Below, one piece after another: positions 34,616-48,200 of a DNA stretch of 64,000 nucleotides (within the stretch, counting starts at the first letter, position 1; each line of letters starts with the position of its first letter). The position numbers were made by a program, and so were the translations under genes. The notes below the pieces were generated by a model. That model was not told where the DNA came from. It searched no databases and saw only the letters and a program-made list of their open reading frames with translations. The stretch comes from Uloborus plumipes. Lineage: Eukaryota; Arthropoda; Arachnida; Araneae; Uloboridae. The stretch covers positions 108,772 to 172,771 of the forward strand of contig JAXGGA010001032.1 of assembly GCA_038373865.1 (NCBI GenBank). Reading direction: 5' to 3'.

Positions 34616-34971
34616 CAGTGCCGTATTTACGTATAGGCTTAATGGGCTATAGCCCAGAGCGGCACGATTGGGGGGGGGGGGGGGGGGGGGCGGGGGGGCG
34701 GGGGCGGGGGCGGCACTTTTTCCATGCAAAGTGAAGACTTTTTTTTTAGACAGCAGGGCGGATCGGCCGCGAGAAAGGCCTTCTTTTTTGAAGTGTTTTT
34801 TCATGTTTAACTAGCTGTGTGGCCGGGCTTTGCATGGTTTACCTTGAAAATACATTTTATATCAAGTAAATAAAAGAGTTTTTTTTTTTACAACTCTGAA
34901 ATTCAACACCTCCAGGGGGGAGCGGCCAGTTTCAAAAGCCCAGGGCGGCCTCACGTCTAAATACGCCTCTG
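34616..34971. mobile_element. hAT MITE, 356 bp
   Basis: Ends CAGTGCCGTATTTACGTATA and, inverted, CAGAGGCGTATTTAGACGTG. Flanked by a perfect 8-bp duplication GTTTGCTG (34608-34615, 34972-34979). Contains a G run at 34670-34690. It sits only 24 bp outside the inverted large transposon. Confidence 0.9.
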
Positions 34972-37900
34972 GTTTGCTGTTATTCTACTCAGTGGTTAAA
35001 AACACGGAGAGTTTAGTAAATAATGCTTTTTTAAAATGATTGATGATTTGAAAATAAAACATCAGTATGAAATGCAAACAAAACAAGCCAAAACTGAAAA
35101 AAGAACGGGCCGAAATAACAGTTAAATCCACAAGAAAAAATGTTTTTAAATTATCGGTAAGAAAAGCAGACGACGTTTCGAGTATGTTTAGTTGTCATCA
35201 GCAAGTGGTGTTTGTTTGTCTACCAAGATGACGTCAGCTGCTACTGCACTATTCGTTTTCTTTTCACATTGCAGCTGTTGCTGTAGTGTTCTTCTTCTAA
35301 AGTGCAAGATGTGAGGGGATGTTTCCTCCATTAATTTCTTTCTCCATTTGTGGAAAATTCATCCGGGAAGTTGAGGATGCGTAGACTAAAAACAACGCCA
35401 TTGTTGTTATGATAGAAAGGAAACATTGATGTAATTGTGTGGTTTGTTTTTGCTCTAAGGCCAGCATGCTTTTCTAAACGTGTGACCAAATTATTTACAA
35501 GTGATGATGTGTGTCACTCGCCTCAAGATCAGTCTTCTTTTGTGGTTTTATTGGTACTTAAACCAAAAAGAGCCCGCTGTAGGCTTGCTTAGATCTTGTT
35601 GTATACAAACATAAAATGCGCTCTTCAGCATCCATGTGTAAATAAGTTTCTAACATCTGGGACTAGTTGTGAAATCTGAATGCATGCTTAGGAAGATGTC
35701 AGCATGTTATTCGTAGCTACTGTTTACACTCTTAGATCACGAACGATTCGGCCAATTTCCACATATTCCTTACCGTATTTCCTTCTTGCTCTTCATTTTC
35801 TTCTCATACTGTCTAATGGTAAGTTTTGAAAAGAAATCGCTTTCTGGGGTCTACAGTATGATGGAAATGTCTTGTTTTTGCAGATATTGATACGCTCTTT
35901 TTTTTAAATAAATTTATCAATGTTAGGGAGGGTCTCATTTCGCTCTGGGAAATTTTGTGTATTTATATTTGTCTAACGAGATTATAACGAGTACGAAGGG
36001 ACCCCGAAATTCTGTTCACTCATTATAGCTGAGTGCTCTTAAAAACAAGGTCGTAAAAAAGAAAATACCGAAATTCATACATAGCTGCATTTTTTATTTT
36101 TCAAAAATTCCTACACAGTACCAAAGAATTTGGTTAGTTTTCTTTAAACTGTCCTGTTATTTCATTCTTGTGTTATTGATTTTCAATACTTGGTGCCCGA
36201 AAAATATCAAAACATTATTTTCACCCCGTATTTCAAAAAAGTTTTATGCTTTTCTACTCATCGAAAAACCATGCAGTATGTTGCAGCATAGGTCTGCACA
36301 GAGTTTCACTACTGGGGGTTCCAATGTACCATATAAAATTTAGATTGGAAGTTCTGAATCACTGGTCCGTAGAACCGGCATCGGTTTGTGGAAGAAATTG
36401 ACTTGTCCTCGGAGATGTCTGCGTTAAAAATGCTTTCAAGTTCAAGAGCACAAGCATCATATATATTATTTTTCAAAGGTGTTTCTCGTGGCAATACCAT
36501 CACTTCCTCAGTAATTTATTAAATTTTAAAAGTAACTACAATTTTAATGATTTTTTTCATCCGCTTCGAACAAAAATAAATAATTCACATTTTGGTTCTT
36601 TTGTCTAAAAAATTTTTTTTCTGTTTTTTTATAAAACATTGCTTTTATGTACAGCATTACATAAGAGAAGTTAAGTGGCTTAGTTGGTTTGAGCGTCATG
36701 CTTATAATCCGAAGATCGTGAGTTGGAATCCCTATGAGCATGAAAATCGTTCAGCAGATTAACCCTTTAACAGTTTTTTTTTCCAGAATTTGGTCCAAAA
36801 AGAATCACTTTCTTTTATTGCATTTTTTGTTCATTTAACATTCACCAGACATCCATAATGGAATGCAAACTATCTTCTGCTGGACACCTATCACCATATT
36901 TATGCGAATAATTTGCTACTCAAAGTAAAAAAGATTCAAGCGAAATCGGTAAAGGCCCATTATGGTGCACGTGCAAAACGAAGAAGGTGTTAACGATCCA
37001 AGTTTCCTTTGAATATGCAATTTAAACTAATTGCTAGACCAGATTGTAACTACAGTTCTGTTATTGTTAAAATAAAACTTTTTATACTGGTAAATCTCAG
37101 TATAATATTGTTATTAATAGTAGTATAGTTTTTAAATATTTCAACAAAATAAAAGCATTGATTTCAATTAACTTTGTTATTCTATTATGTATTTCATTAA
37201 CATTTAGCATCCCAGAATGGGCACCTACTAGCCAAGTTGGTCAATGGAGCTTGTAAATAACGAGAAACTCGTTGGGTGTGATTTCCATTGCGAAAAAATA
37301 ATTTTGGATTGACATTGTTTCCTTTAGCTGAATTCTGATCTGAATTTCCGATCCCTAAATCTAAACTGATTGCAGGGTTTTATAAACCACAGTTGTTGCA
37401 TTTAAATCAGAAAAATAAAAATTTTTTTAACATGATAATCTAAGTAGCATCATACAGTCTGGTAGCTACAAGTTATATAGGAAGTTTTTATAGCCTTTTC
37501 AAGTGTTTGGGATCCAATGAAAATTTCAAGCTGAAGGAATATTCGAATTATAAAGTTTTCAGTTACCAAGACTGGACTATATTATTTTTCAAAGGTTTTT
37601 TTTTTTTTTTTTTTTTTGTGGTGTTTGTAGGAGGGGGGGGATACCATAACTTCCTTGTACTTCATCAAACTTGACAAAGTAAGGCATCACTTAAAAGATT
37701 TTTCCCCCAGTTTCAGAAAAACATAAAGTAAAATTTATGAGTTTTTTTCGGAAAAAGAGACATAAACATATTTTTAACCTCTGACTGTCGAGTAAGAATG
37801 TTTCGCACAGATTATTTCTCAAAGGTATTTTTTTTAATGAGAATAGCATAGTTTCTTTAATAATACATCACATTTTAAAAGTAAGGTACATACCTACCAT

Positions 37901-40900
37901 CACTTACAGTTTGGCCGTACAACGTAGGTTTTTTTGCCCTATTGTATGGTAAAGGTGTAACTTTGTGTACATTTTTTTAAAATTTCATCAGTTCCGATGT
38001 TCTTTTATAAATAAAACTAAATTTCAACTACTTTGCCTCTTGAAAATTCTTGGATACATGTACGTGAGGGAGAACCTGAACTTAGTCAAATTTCGACATT
38101 GAACAAGTACTGCATGGGAAACTGGCTCTTGTGGTTGAGATTGCAATCTTTTTCAATCGTGCAAATATTTAAGTAGTTCTGAGATTTTCAGATCGCATTA
38201 AAATATGCTACCTTAGGTTGTCGCACTTAATTATTTATTTTAAAAATTGATAAATCCCCCCCCCGTACATGCTACATTTTACACGCAATTCTCAGAAAAT
38301 CGTTTCTCGTGTTTGATATTTCAATCCTTTATCCCAAGCCCATCATTTCGGGGTCCAGATGGAGTCAATTGCCCCCCCCCCCCCGACTTTGGAAAATCAA
38401 TGTATTTACATGTAAGTAGGCGTATTTTTTGCCAAATTTACATTGTGTATACATCCTTGGTCCCCTCTGGAAAAATTCGAAATTACGGTCCTGCTTTAAT
38501 CCTTCATCTTTCAAATTAATTTTTATGTATTTTTTTGTTTTTTTTAGTTGAAAATGTATCAAATAACATATATAACAAACAAAAATTTTTTGACAATCAG
38601 TAGTAGGGTCTTAGGCCCCTGAGAAAACTATTTCTGATCGCAGGTACTATCTGTCGACATTTCAGCATAGTACAAGGAGTGGTACTTTCAAGTACCAGCA
38701 TGATTCCAGCCATTTAGGATTCATAATTCTGAAATAATATAAGCAGTACTTCTAAGTCCTGTCGGGGCATAAAGGCTTAACATCCTGTAAGTGTTTTAAT
38801 ATTTTTTATGGTTAGAAGATAGTTTGGCATATTACTTTCTTACATTAACTTACTTATTGCATTTTTTTAATGATAAATAAATTAATTTTTATAAAACTGA
38901 TTGATAGTCCACGAAAAATTGCTCCCGGGTTTGAGATTTCAATCCTTTTGCATCTTGAAAATATTTAAATATTTTTAACAATTGGAAGTTACTTTAACAA
39001 GACCACTTTATTTTATTTTTAATATTCATGTAATTTTGCAAACATGCTAATATTTAACACATACTTCACAGAAAATGGAATAACTGGTACGATGTGAAAT
39101 TAAAACAACAGCAATTCAGAAACATGTTTATTTGAGCAAAAAAACACATAAAAATGAGTTAAAATGCAACAATAATAGTCATTACTTATATAATAATCAT
39201 TCATCTTAACATTCGCTTTAATGAATAAATAAATTTTCAACTCTAAAATGTGGCCTTTGTGAAAGTACTGATTTTTCTAAACTTTTTATGAAGAAGTCCA
39301 TTTTCAAAAAAAAATTTGGGTAGATGCCAATTTTATCACATTATTTTTGTGAAAGTGCCGATTTTACCTCACGAATTTTGTGACGGTACCACAAAACGAA
39401 GTAAAATCATCTTGCGCCCTGATAGTATTATGGAGGCTAAATGCTGCCTTTTGAATTGGTCTTCCCGAGCACTTTCGACCACCCAGTCCATGTGCGTTAG
39501 TGCCATTATTCTGAATCATTAGAAGTAAAAAACATAAGTTTCAATTGGTGATGTAAAATACCTGGCTTCATTTGAAGGGTAAATGAACATCGTGGGTAAA
39601 TACCAAAAAATGAAAAAGGATTTTACTTGGGTAGTTTATACTTTATAGCCACAAAATATCTAAATTTTTCGACAGCTTGATGTTGCATGTAATATGTACT
39701 ACACAATTTATTTCGCATTGAGTGTAATTAAAAGTTAAACATTTAATCGGATACTTTCGATATTTTCCAACCATGTTGATACTATTGTTACATTATTACA
39801 AAATGGACAATGAAACAAGGTTCAACCAACAAAAAACAAAGTTTGAAAGATTTTTACTTCTTTAGAAATGTAGTTCTGCTTGTCCTTTTACAATTGGCTG
39901 TGTGTAATTATTTATTTAGTTTTATTACTGTTTAATTGCATATATTCTTTTATTTATTTTCATTAAATCCTGAGTTTAAAAATTTAAATAAAGTTTTAGG
40001 TCGCTTAGATATTATCTTTTAAATGATGTTAGGTTAAACATTGAATCACTTTTTTTTGGTTATTATATATCCAGTTTTATTACCTATAATGTAATTGCTA
40101 CAATTAAGAGAGAAAAAAATAAGCATAAAAATGAAGAATGAAGTACTCGAAAGTTGAGGTTGGTTTTTAAGGATCAATAAAAAGTTATTAAACCATAGAG
40201 CATAGACATAAAATGAGGCTTCTGTCTTTTTTTTAATAGACAAGTGATCCTTTAATTGTCTTTCAAGTGATATATGGATTACTCTTTTGTTGAGATATAT
40301 TTAGTCAACATAACAAAGAAATGATGACATTTTAATGGTCATATTTTATCTTTTTCATAAATTCACTATTTTAAACACTTTTTATCTTCTCCTAACCTTG
40401 CATTTAAGAAACATTTCCTTTATGTCGCCTGCCATTGAGTCTCGAACAAATACTAAATCCACTGTCTTGATATTGTATAAATTTTGTAGGCTGGTAAAAA
40501 ACAATCACTTTATTTTGCTCTAAACAATGTCTGTGATAATGTATAAATTATTTTTGTTCTGTAATTCTTATTCTTCACTGGTGTGCCCGCTCAGGGTGAG
40601 CAATGGCCTTCCGCAGAATCGATTTCCAGACTGCCCTCCCTGAATACACTCCTCCAGATCCTAATTTTGAGTCTTCAAGTCTGTTTTGTAGCCTTTAATC
40701 ATTTTTTTTTAATTTTTTAATTTTAATCCATAACTTCTTCTCCTGTGAGTTATAAAGGGGTTCTTTGTAATCTGGAAACATATCTACTACTATTTTTAAA
40801 ATTTTGTGTTATATCAATGTTGTTATCCTTTACAAATATGTGATAGTCACGATTGTAAAATCTGACATTTTCCCTAGATTTTGATACTACCATATTCCAG

Positions 40901-41355
40901 TTGATTAAAAATGTAATGGTTTTGCAAGGATATGCATGTATTCACAAGTTACCTTTTTGAGAATTGCTAACGCGAACAAAGTAGAATATGAATCATGTGC
41001 TCTTATAAAAATGGCATTGAGATGTTCCTGATTGTTTCATAATAGTTTTTTGACTCTCCAATCTTTGCTAAAGGTATGTTTTTGTGAAAGTTTTGTTTTT
41101 GATTTTCAGAATGTAGTGACGAGTTCATTAGAAGGAGCCTAATTTTTTTCTAGATTGATACCTGCATACTTACGAAGAAAGAGATTTACAGTTTATAGCA
41201 CTTGAAAATTAAAAAAAAAACCTCGCTTAGTATAGGCCAAAAAAAAAAAAAAGAGAGAAAAAAAATCTGGCGTAGACGCTTCCCAATCTAGCACGTTGTA
41301 TTTAATGCTCTAAAGTTTTGTCTAAAAAAATTAAAGCTTAATTTTCTATTTGCAG
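34972..41355. other. non-coding stretch upstream of the first visible receptor exon
   Basis: 6.4 kb with no coding exon I can defend. It is either intron or 5' flank of the activin receptor gene; its first exon (start codon, signal peptide) may lie here or further upstream outside the window. It contains old repeats: a tRNA-like piece (36675-36742), a C-rich dispersed repeat (38240-38520) and T, A and C runs. Confidence 0.5.
36675..36742 (+). repeat. degenerate tRNA-like segment
   Basis: GTGGCTTAGTTGGTTTGAGC resembles a D-arm/A box and GTGAGTTGGAATCCC a B box; the middle resembles an isoleucine-type anticodon arm (CTTATAA). Stem pairing is broken, so a SINE relic or tRNA pseudogene is likelier than a working tRNA. 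Confidence 0.45.
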
Positions 41356-41544
41356 GTATCATCCTTTTATCTGCTGCTAGTGATATGCATTGTGAAAAGT
41401 TTAATGAAACGTTGTGTGTCAATGGTCACAATGCTGAGGGATGCAATGGCACAGAAGAATGCAAACCTGGAGAAAATGAGAAAGGAAACTTATGCTATGT
41501 TTTGTGGCAGAACAGCAGCAATTCTTTTTCTATTAAACTAAAAG
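41356..41544 (+). CDS. put: receptor exon: signal-peptide tail and first half of ectodomain
   Basis: Acceptor TATTTGCAG at 41347-41355 and donor G|GTGTTT. Residues 1-62 and the first base of residue 63. Cysteines at 12, 20, 29, 35 and 46; possible N-glycosylation sites NET (16), NGT (30) and NSS (52). Entry phase requires one base from a missing upstream exon. Confidence 0.92.
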
Positions 41545-44500
41545 GTGTTTATCTTGATTCATTGATAATATAATTGAAAATGTCTTTAAATATTAAATTT
41601 ATGAGAAATGGAGGTGCAAAGGAGTTATGTATATACAGTATTGTGGTAATTAATTGAGAAATGTCATTTTTTTCGTTTTATCACACATAAGCTTAGGAAG
41701 AAACATTCCAAATTAGCTCAGTGTTCAAATTACAGTTACTATCAAAGTAGCAGGTGTTTGTATGCACCTGGTAAGTAGCAGGTGTTCAAATTCCTACGCT
41801 AGGTGGCACATGTTCCGCAGTGACAGTTTCTCAGTTGTTGCGGACGACATTAGCGTCATGGATATCAGCGAGGCAACACGTGCTAAAGTGATTGCGCTGA
41901 GGGAACACACTTCTAAGACGTACGAGGAAATAGGTAAAATATGTGGAGTGAGTACAGCAAGTGTCGGGAGGATCTGGAAGCGGTTTCAGGAAACAGGAAA
42001 TGCTGGAACCAACCGTTCTGGAAGATGCGGCCGAAAAAGGTCAACTTCAGCTCGTGACGACAAAACTTTGCATCGAATGAGTGTTAAAAATCCTCGATTA
42101 ACCAGTTTTGACCTATCCAAGTCCATGGCGGCAGCTGGTGTCGATATTGCACCTTCAACAGTGCGATACAGGCTATTAGAACGTGGGCGGAGAGCACGTC
42201 GACCGTACAAGAAGCAGCTTTTGACGCTTCGCATGAAGAAGAAAAGGCTGGAATGGGCACGGAAATACCAAACATGGACTGAGAAGGACTGGGAGAAGGT
42301 TCTCTTTTCTGACGAAACCCATTTTGTGGTTCAGGGATTTAGATCCATGTTCGTGAGAAGGAGTAAAGGAGAACCTCTCAATCAGCACCACATCAATCAA
42401 TCACCCAAGCATCCACCAAAAAAGATGTTCTGGGGTTGTTTCAGCGTTTCGGGGACCGAATCTCTAGTTCCCGTAGAAGGAATGATGAACAGTGCCAGTT
42501 ACGAAGTCATATTGACCCGAAACGTGCTTCCAACCATGACTAAGCTGTGGCCGAATGGAGATGGCGTTTTCCAACAAGACAGCGCGCCATGTCACACTTC
42601 GAAGCGAATCCAAAATTTCTGCTCAAAAAAAAATCTTACCGTACTGGATTGGCCCGGGAATTCACCAGACTTGAACCCCATAGAAAATTTGTGGGCTATT
42701 GTCAAACAACGGCTTCACAAATGTGACTGTACGACGATGGAAAAGCTGATTTCAGCCGTTATTGACATATGGTTCAGGGACATTGAAATTAAAACTATAT
42801 GTGCTAGTCTAGTACATTCCATGCCGAAACGTGTCTGTGATGTTATAAAGTCTCGGGGAGGTCATATCACTTATTAGTTTTAAATGTATCCAGAGAAAAT
42901 TTGAAAAAAACTGAATTTTATAAAGAAAACTGCATTTCTCAATTAATTACCACAATACTGTATATATATGTATTAGGGTGGAGCGAAAAAAACAAAGTTT
43001 TAATTTTCGAATCGTAATAGTGCGGAAAAGTTGTGATTGGTCAAGACTTACAAAACAAAACAAAATTTTTTGAAATCGGATAATATCTTCTGATCCCGCA
43101 ACGAGCCTGAAATTTTGAAAAATGAAAATTTTCATGTGTTTTTATCGATTTTTTAAAATTTTTGTTTCGATGTTTTATTTTAATGCTCTTGGGCAGAAAA
43201 GTTACGATTGGTGAAGCCTTCTGAAATTTAAAAAATATATTGAGATCGAATAATACCTTCTAATCCAGGAACAAGCCAGAGAAACCAAAAAATTGGATAT
43301 TTTCAGCTTTTTTGGGGGGATTAAAAAAAGTTTTAAATACTGTTCTCATTTTTTTTTCTTCTTTTTTACCCGGTATCATAGCAAAAAGAATTTTAAAAAG
43401 CACTATATCACTCTTAAACACTAATTTTTTTCTTGATTTTAGGTATCTTCTAAACATGCAAAACTACCATTCTTTACAACAATGAAACATTTTCAAATAA
43501 TAGAAACTGTTACCTAACCTGACTGACTACCCACAGAATCCTTTAACATTAATTTAATTAAAAACTAATTTTGGTTTGGTCTTTAAAATTAAACATAGTT
43601 AGGTTAGGTAGTGTATAGAATGAGGCTTAAGGTTATGTTGTTTCCTACAGTAACGCAGTCCCAAGCAAAGTGGGGCAAGGTGTGACAAAAATTAAGGATT
43701 GGAAAGCATTTGCCAAGGAGAGGGCACTGGGGAGAAGGCCTGCCCCACACACCCCCATTAGCCTTATGCAAAAAATATTAAAACATGTTATCATGAAAAC
43801 TGAGCATTTGAAACACGATTGAGCATAAACTTGTGCTTAAAAGGTTACTGTAGAGCATCTCGGTGATGATTTTGGAACACATTTGATGTGAAAGCCATAA
43901 ATATAATGAATTTATTAGTCTAAAAGACAAAACAAATTTTAGATTTTGTTGATTTCTAATTTTTCATACACAAAATTATTTTTCAATAAAAAACAAAACC
44001 ACCATTGAATACATAATATTTACGTACAACTTCTTACCCATACCTATTGATTAAATTTGTTCAACTTTTTCAGTACAAAAATCCACTGAACAAAACACTC
44101 ACTCATAAGATGAACAATATTTTTTTATCTCTGAACGATAAACTATTTTAATACGTACCTTATTATATGTTAGTTTCTTAATTTTTAATTGCCTTTTGCA
44201 GTCTCATTCTTTACACTACTTAACCTAACTAGGTTTGATTTTAAAGACTGAACAAAATATAGTTTTTAATTAAATTAATGTTAAAAAATTCTATAGGTAG
44301 TCAGTTAGGTTAGGTAACAGTTTATAGAAGGCACAGACTTCAAAAGGTGGTTAAGAAATTGTATATAATTAGTTAGGTATTAACACTGCTTATAGTTTAG
44401 TGATTAAAATTAGCATTCATTTTGTGCGTGGGTGTTTTATTTAGTGTGTTTTTGTACTGGATTGTAGAAATTTTAGAAAATATTTTATAATTTTCTATTA

Positions 44501-45219
44501 TTTAAAAATGTTTCATTGTTGTGAGGAATGGTAGTTTTGCATGTTTAGAAGATACTTAAAAAATCAAGAAAAAAATTAATGTTTGAGAGTAATATAGTGC
44601 TTTTTAAATTCCTTTACGCTATGATACCGGGTAAAAAAGAAGAAAAAAAATGAGAATAGTTTTTAAAACTCTTCTTAATCCCCTCCCCCCCCCCCAAAAA
44701 AGCTGAAAATATCCAAATTTTTAGTTTTTCTGGCTTGTTCCTGGATCAGAAGGTATTATTCGATCTCAATATATTTTTTAAAATTTCAGAAGTCTTCATC
44801 AATCGTAACTTTTCCGTCCAAGAGCATTAAAATAAAACATTGAAACAAAAATTTTAAAAAATCTCTAAAAACACATGAAAATTTTCATTTTTTCAAAATT
44901 TCAGGCTCCTTGCGGGATCGGAAGATATTATCAGACTAAAAAAATTTTGGTTTTGTTTTGTAAGTCTTCACCAATCGCAACTTTTCCGCACTATTACGAT
45001 TCGAAAATAAAAACTTTGTTTTTTTCGCTCCACCCTAATATATATATACCGTAAAATCCCGAAAGTACCCCCCCCCCCTTATTTGTCTAAATAGAAATTT
45101 ATCTTAAATCCCGAATATACTTAATCTTAAATCTCGAGTATACCCCCCCCCCCCTCCTGAAATGTATCTGTTTGGTTTTGAAAAGGAGGGGGTTACTTTT
45201 GCTTTTATACTACTTACTT

Positions 45220-45256
<37 letters not shown>

Positions 45257-48200
45257 CAGAGACGTGCTGTCTGGGAGGCAGGGTAAGCAGTGCCTTCCCA
45301 TGAAGACAACAGACCAACCTCTTAACTTCAGTAATTGTAATACAATGTGTTGATTAAAAAAATATTAACGTATTAAACAGCAATTAGAGCAAAAAAAAAA
45401 CAGAAAAATTTCACTTTTGTATAATTGAAAAGCCCCGACCATCGCTGATTTTCAACCTTTGTATCAATATTGCACGGAATGTTAAGAACTTACACGTGCC
45501 TCATTTTTTCTCTGCTTCCATTGAGCAATCGCGGAGGCAGAAGAAATGCCTTTGCAGCAAGTTCAAATGAAAGCTTATTTATGGTGGTATTCTTATTTGT
45601 GGTGTTTTGTTTTCCATCAAATGCTTTCTTAATTTTCAAATGTTTCTTGCTTTCATGTGTCTTTCTTTTTTGTGTTTAGATTGAAACCTCAACCAATATG
45701 GATTGCTATTTCCTTTAAACTAATTTAACAAAAGACTTACAGAGAAAAGCCAAATTAAAAAAAATCATATCATTATTATTTTAAAGTAAATGTCAAACAT
45801 TAGCTTTTGGTTGATAAAGATGTATTCAACAGTCTCGGAAAGAATTGGGAACACTTTCTTGACGTTATCTGACTGAAAACATATCTAGCAGATATTTATG
45901 AGCACAAGTTTTTTTTTTTTGGCGAATGTATAAAATATGTGCTTGGTTCTGTCTTTGTAAAATGAACTGAACTAAACATTTCCAGTACACAGTTCCAATT
46001 TTTCGCAGCTTTTTTTGACTAAACCAACTACAAATGTTTCTGTCAGAGCGATTACCTGTATACTAGGTATAATGGCAAAGATCCTTTTTATTTATAATAT
46101 TTTATGATGCATGTATTATTATTTCACAAATTTTCTAATAGGTCTCAAGTTTATAAAAAAAATACTATTTTTAGTAATTTAATACTGACTATTGGTTTAG
46201 TATTAAAAGTTATCACAAAGTAAATTTAAGTACCACAGTACTCATTCAACTGACAAAGCAAGTTACATTTTTATGTGGTTATATCCTAATGGGCATTCAC
46301 CATGGGTGCAAGACCTTCTGTCTTAGGACGGATTTCCGTCTTGATGAAATCGCCGAGACGGATAACATAACGGAAAAACAAATCAATCTCATTCCTTAAG
46401 TTTTTATTTCCAATTAAATAAAAAATGAACGTAAACTAAAATCAGATTTCTATTCATGCATTTTGATCATTATTCCGCTTCAAAATCATACTTGCATAGG
46501 GGATTTCCCTTTCCTTCCGAATTAATGGATTACACAATACCAGGTTCATGATTCGTTCGTCGCCGTGAGTTCTGAGATCTATCCCTTCCCTGCCATAAAG
46601 GTCGCCAAAGATGGCCTATAATTTCATTTATAGGTTTCCATTATCAAGAAAATGAGCCCCCTCCCCACGAACTCCCCTTACTCTAATAATATTAAAGAAC
46701 CAATCATTTGATTTTGAACTTAAATTCCAAACAAATTGCTGAGGAGGAATTTCTGAAATATAACAGAGTAGTACCTCATTCCCTAGCCAAAACTTAATTG
46801 AATATTTTCTCATTCCGTTTCTCAGTCAGTTTTTTAAAACTTCATTTTTGAAAAAAATCTTCAGGAGCGCCCACGAACCTCATCTTCCATAACATCACCA
46901 AAACGTTGAAAACTGTTTTTGATACTCCAATTTCAAAATTTGGCATGGAAATGTTCCTCAACACCAGCAAATATTTTCCGTCTTGAAAGCATGGCCTAAC
47001 TTGCACCCATGGCATTCACTGCTTGAAGACCAATGACATGGAAGGGCTAAGGTCTTGTTTGTGGGAGAAAACAGTCACGTTTTTTTGCTTTGCAATGAGC
47101 CCATGTGTCAAAAGTAGAAACATGTCAAAAGAAGCAGTTTATAAATCCCCTTTGTGTTTCCCCCTTTCCTCTGCTTGGCTCATTCAAAAAGAATAATCTT
47201 GGCCATCCAATTTTCCATGCTAAATGTGCGCAGACAGTGCATACCAATAGACATAACATACAGATACATCTATTTACATAAATCCATATTTGAGTACAAA
47301 TGTGTGTGAGAGTGAGATGAAGTTGTACGGTCACTTACTTCGTATAAACAAAGGGTTAAACATTTTTTTTTAAAACTTTTTCTTACACACTTTAACGTTC
47401 CATTTTTATTCAAAATGCTGTTTTCCCATTTTATGTATTTAGTTTTCTGTAATAGTATTGCCGGTGTCACGGCTTATATTACGCAGGGCAGCTTTACACA
47501 TTAGGGGGGCATTCTTTGCTATGTGATTAAAAAATACAGGGTCCAGTGTAATGAATTTTATGATATAAAAGGGACAGATCTTTGAAACAAATAGAAAATT
47601 TTATTGAAAACAAAGAGAAATGTATGTCATTTGCCATACCATGCATGCCTATATTTGGTTTTGAATATGACACCATACAGATGGTCACCATCATGATCTG
47701 TGCTTTCTCCAGACGTGGAAAGAAAGCTTCCACCACCCGATCCAGCATGTTCAATGGGATCTCCTCCACAGCTGTATGCATCTTCTCCTTGAGTACACGT
47801 CCTCATAGCATGGCTGAACTCAAAGAAAGAATGTACAGCTGTACGCATTCTTTCTAAGTTAAAATAAACATTCTCTAAAATTCTCATTAATCTCGATTCA
47901 TCTCTCAATTCTCTAATAAAAATAAACTTTCTCCTGAAATAAACATCTTTCACAGAATTGAAATAATTTTTTTAAAAAATTGTAATTGTAAGATTAAAGA
48001 AAGGTTCATAATTTTTTCATAAATGAGTCTGTTTATGGCAGAGGAATCCTATACTGAACAGTTACGCCTTTTAGAACCGTATTAGTTTACAAAGAAGTGC
48101 TACTTTTACTTTGTTCTTTACTTTATTTCTGAAGATTAGTGGCAATATTGCTAATTTCTAAAAACATTATTTAATTCTAAATCTTTCCTACAGAATGTGA

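Noticed and set aside
34670..34690. G-quadruplex regulatory site
   Set aside because: A single long G run inside an hAT MITE, probably a repeat-tract expansion; no gene nearby to regulate.
36675..36742. A functional tRNA-Ile gene
   Set aside because: Boxes and an anticodon-like loop are present but the stems do not pair well; kept only as a tRNA-like relic.
41350..41541. 63-aa frame [18 protein letters not shown] as a receptor start with signal peptide
   Set aside because: It is one frame off the true ectodomain frame and crosses the acceptor at 41355; the joined exons need the frame that reads [11 protein letters not shown].
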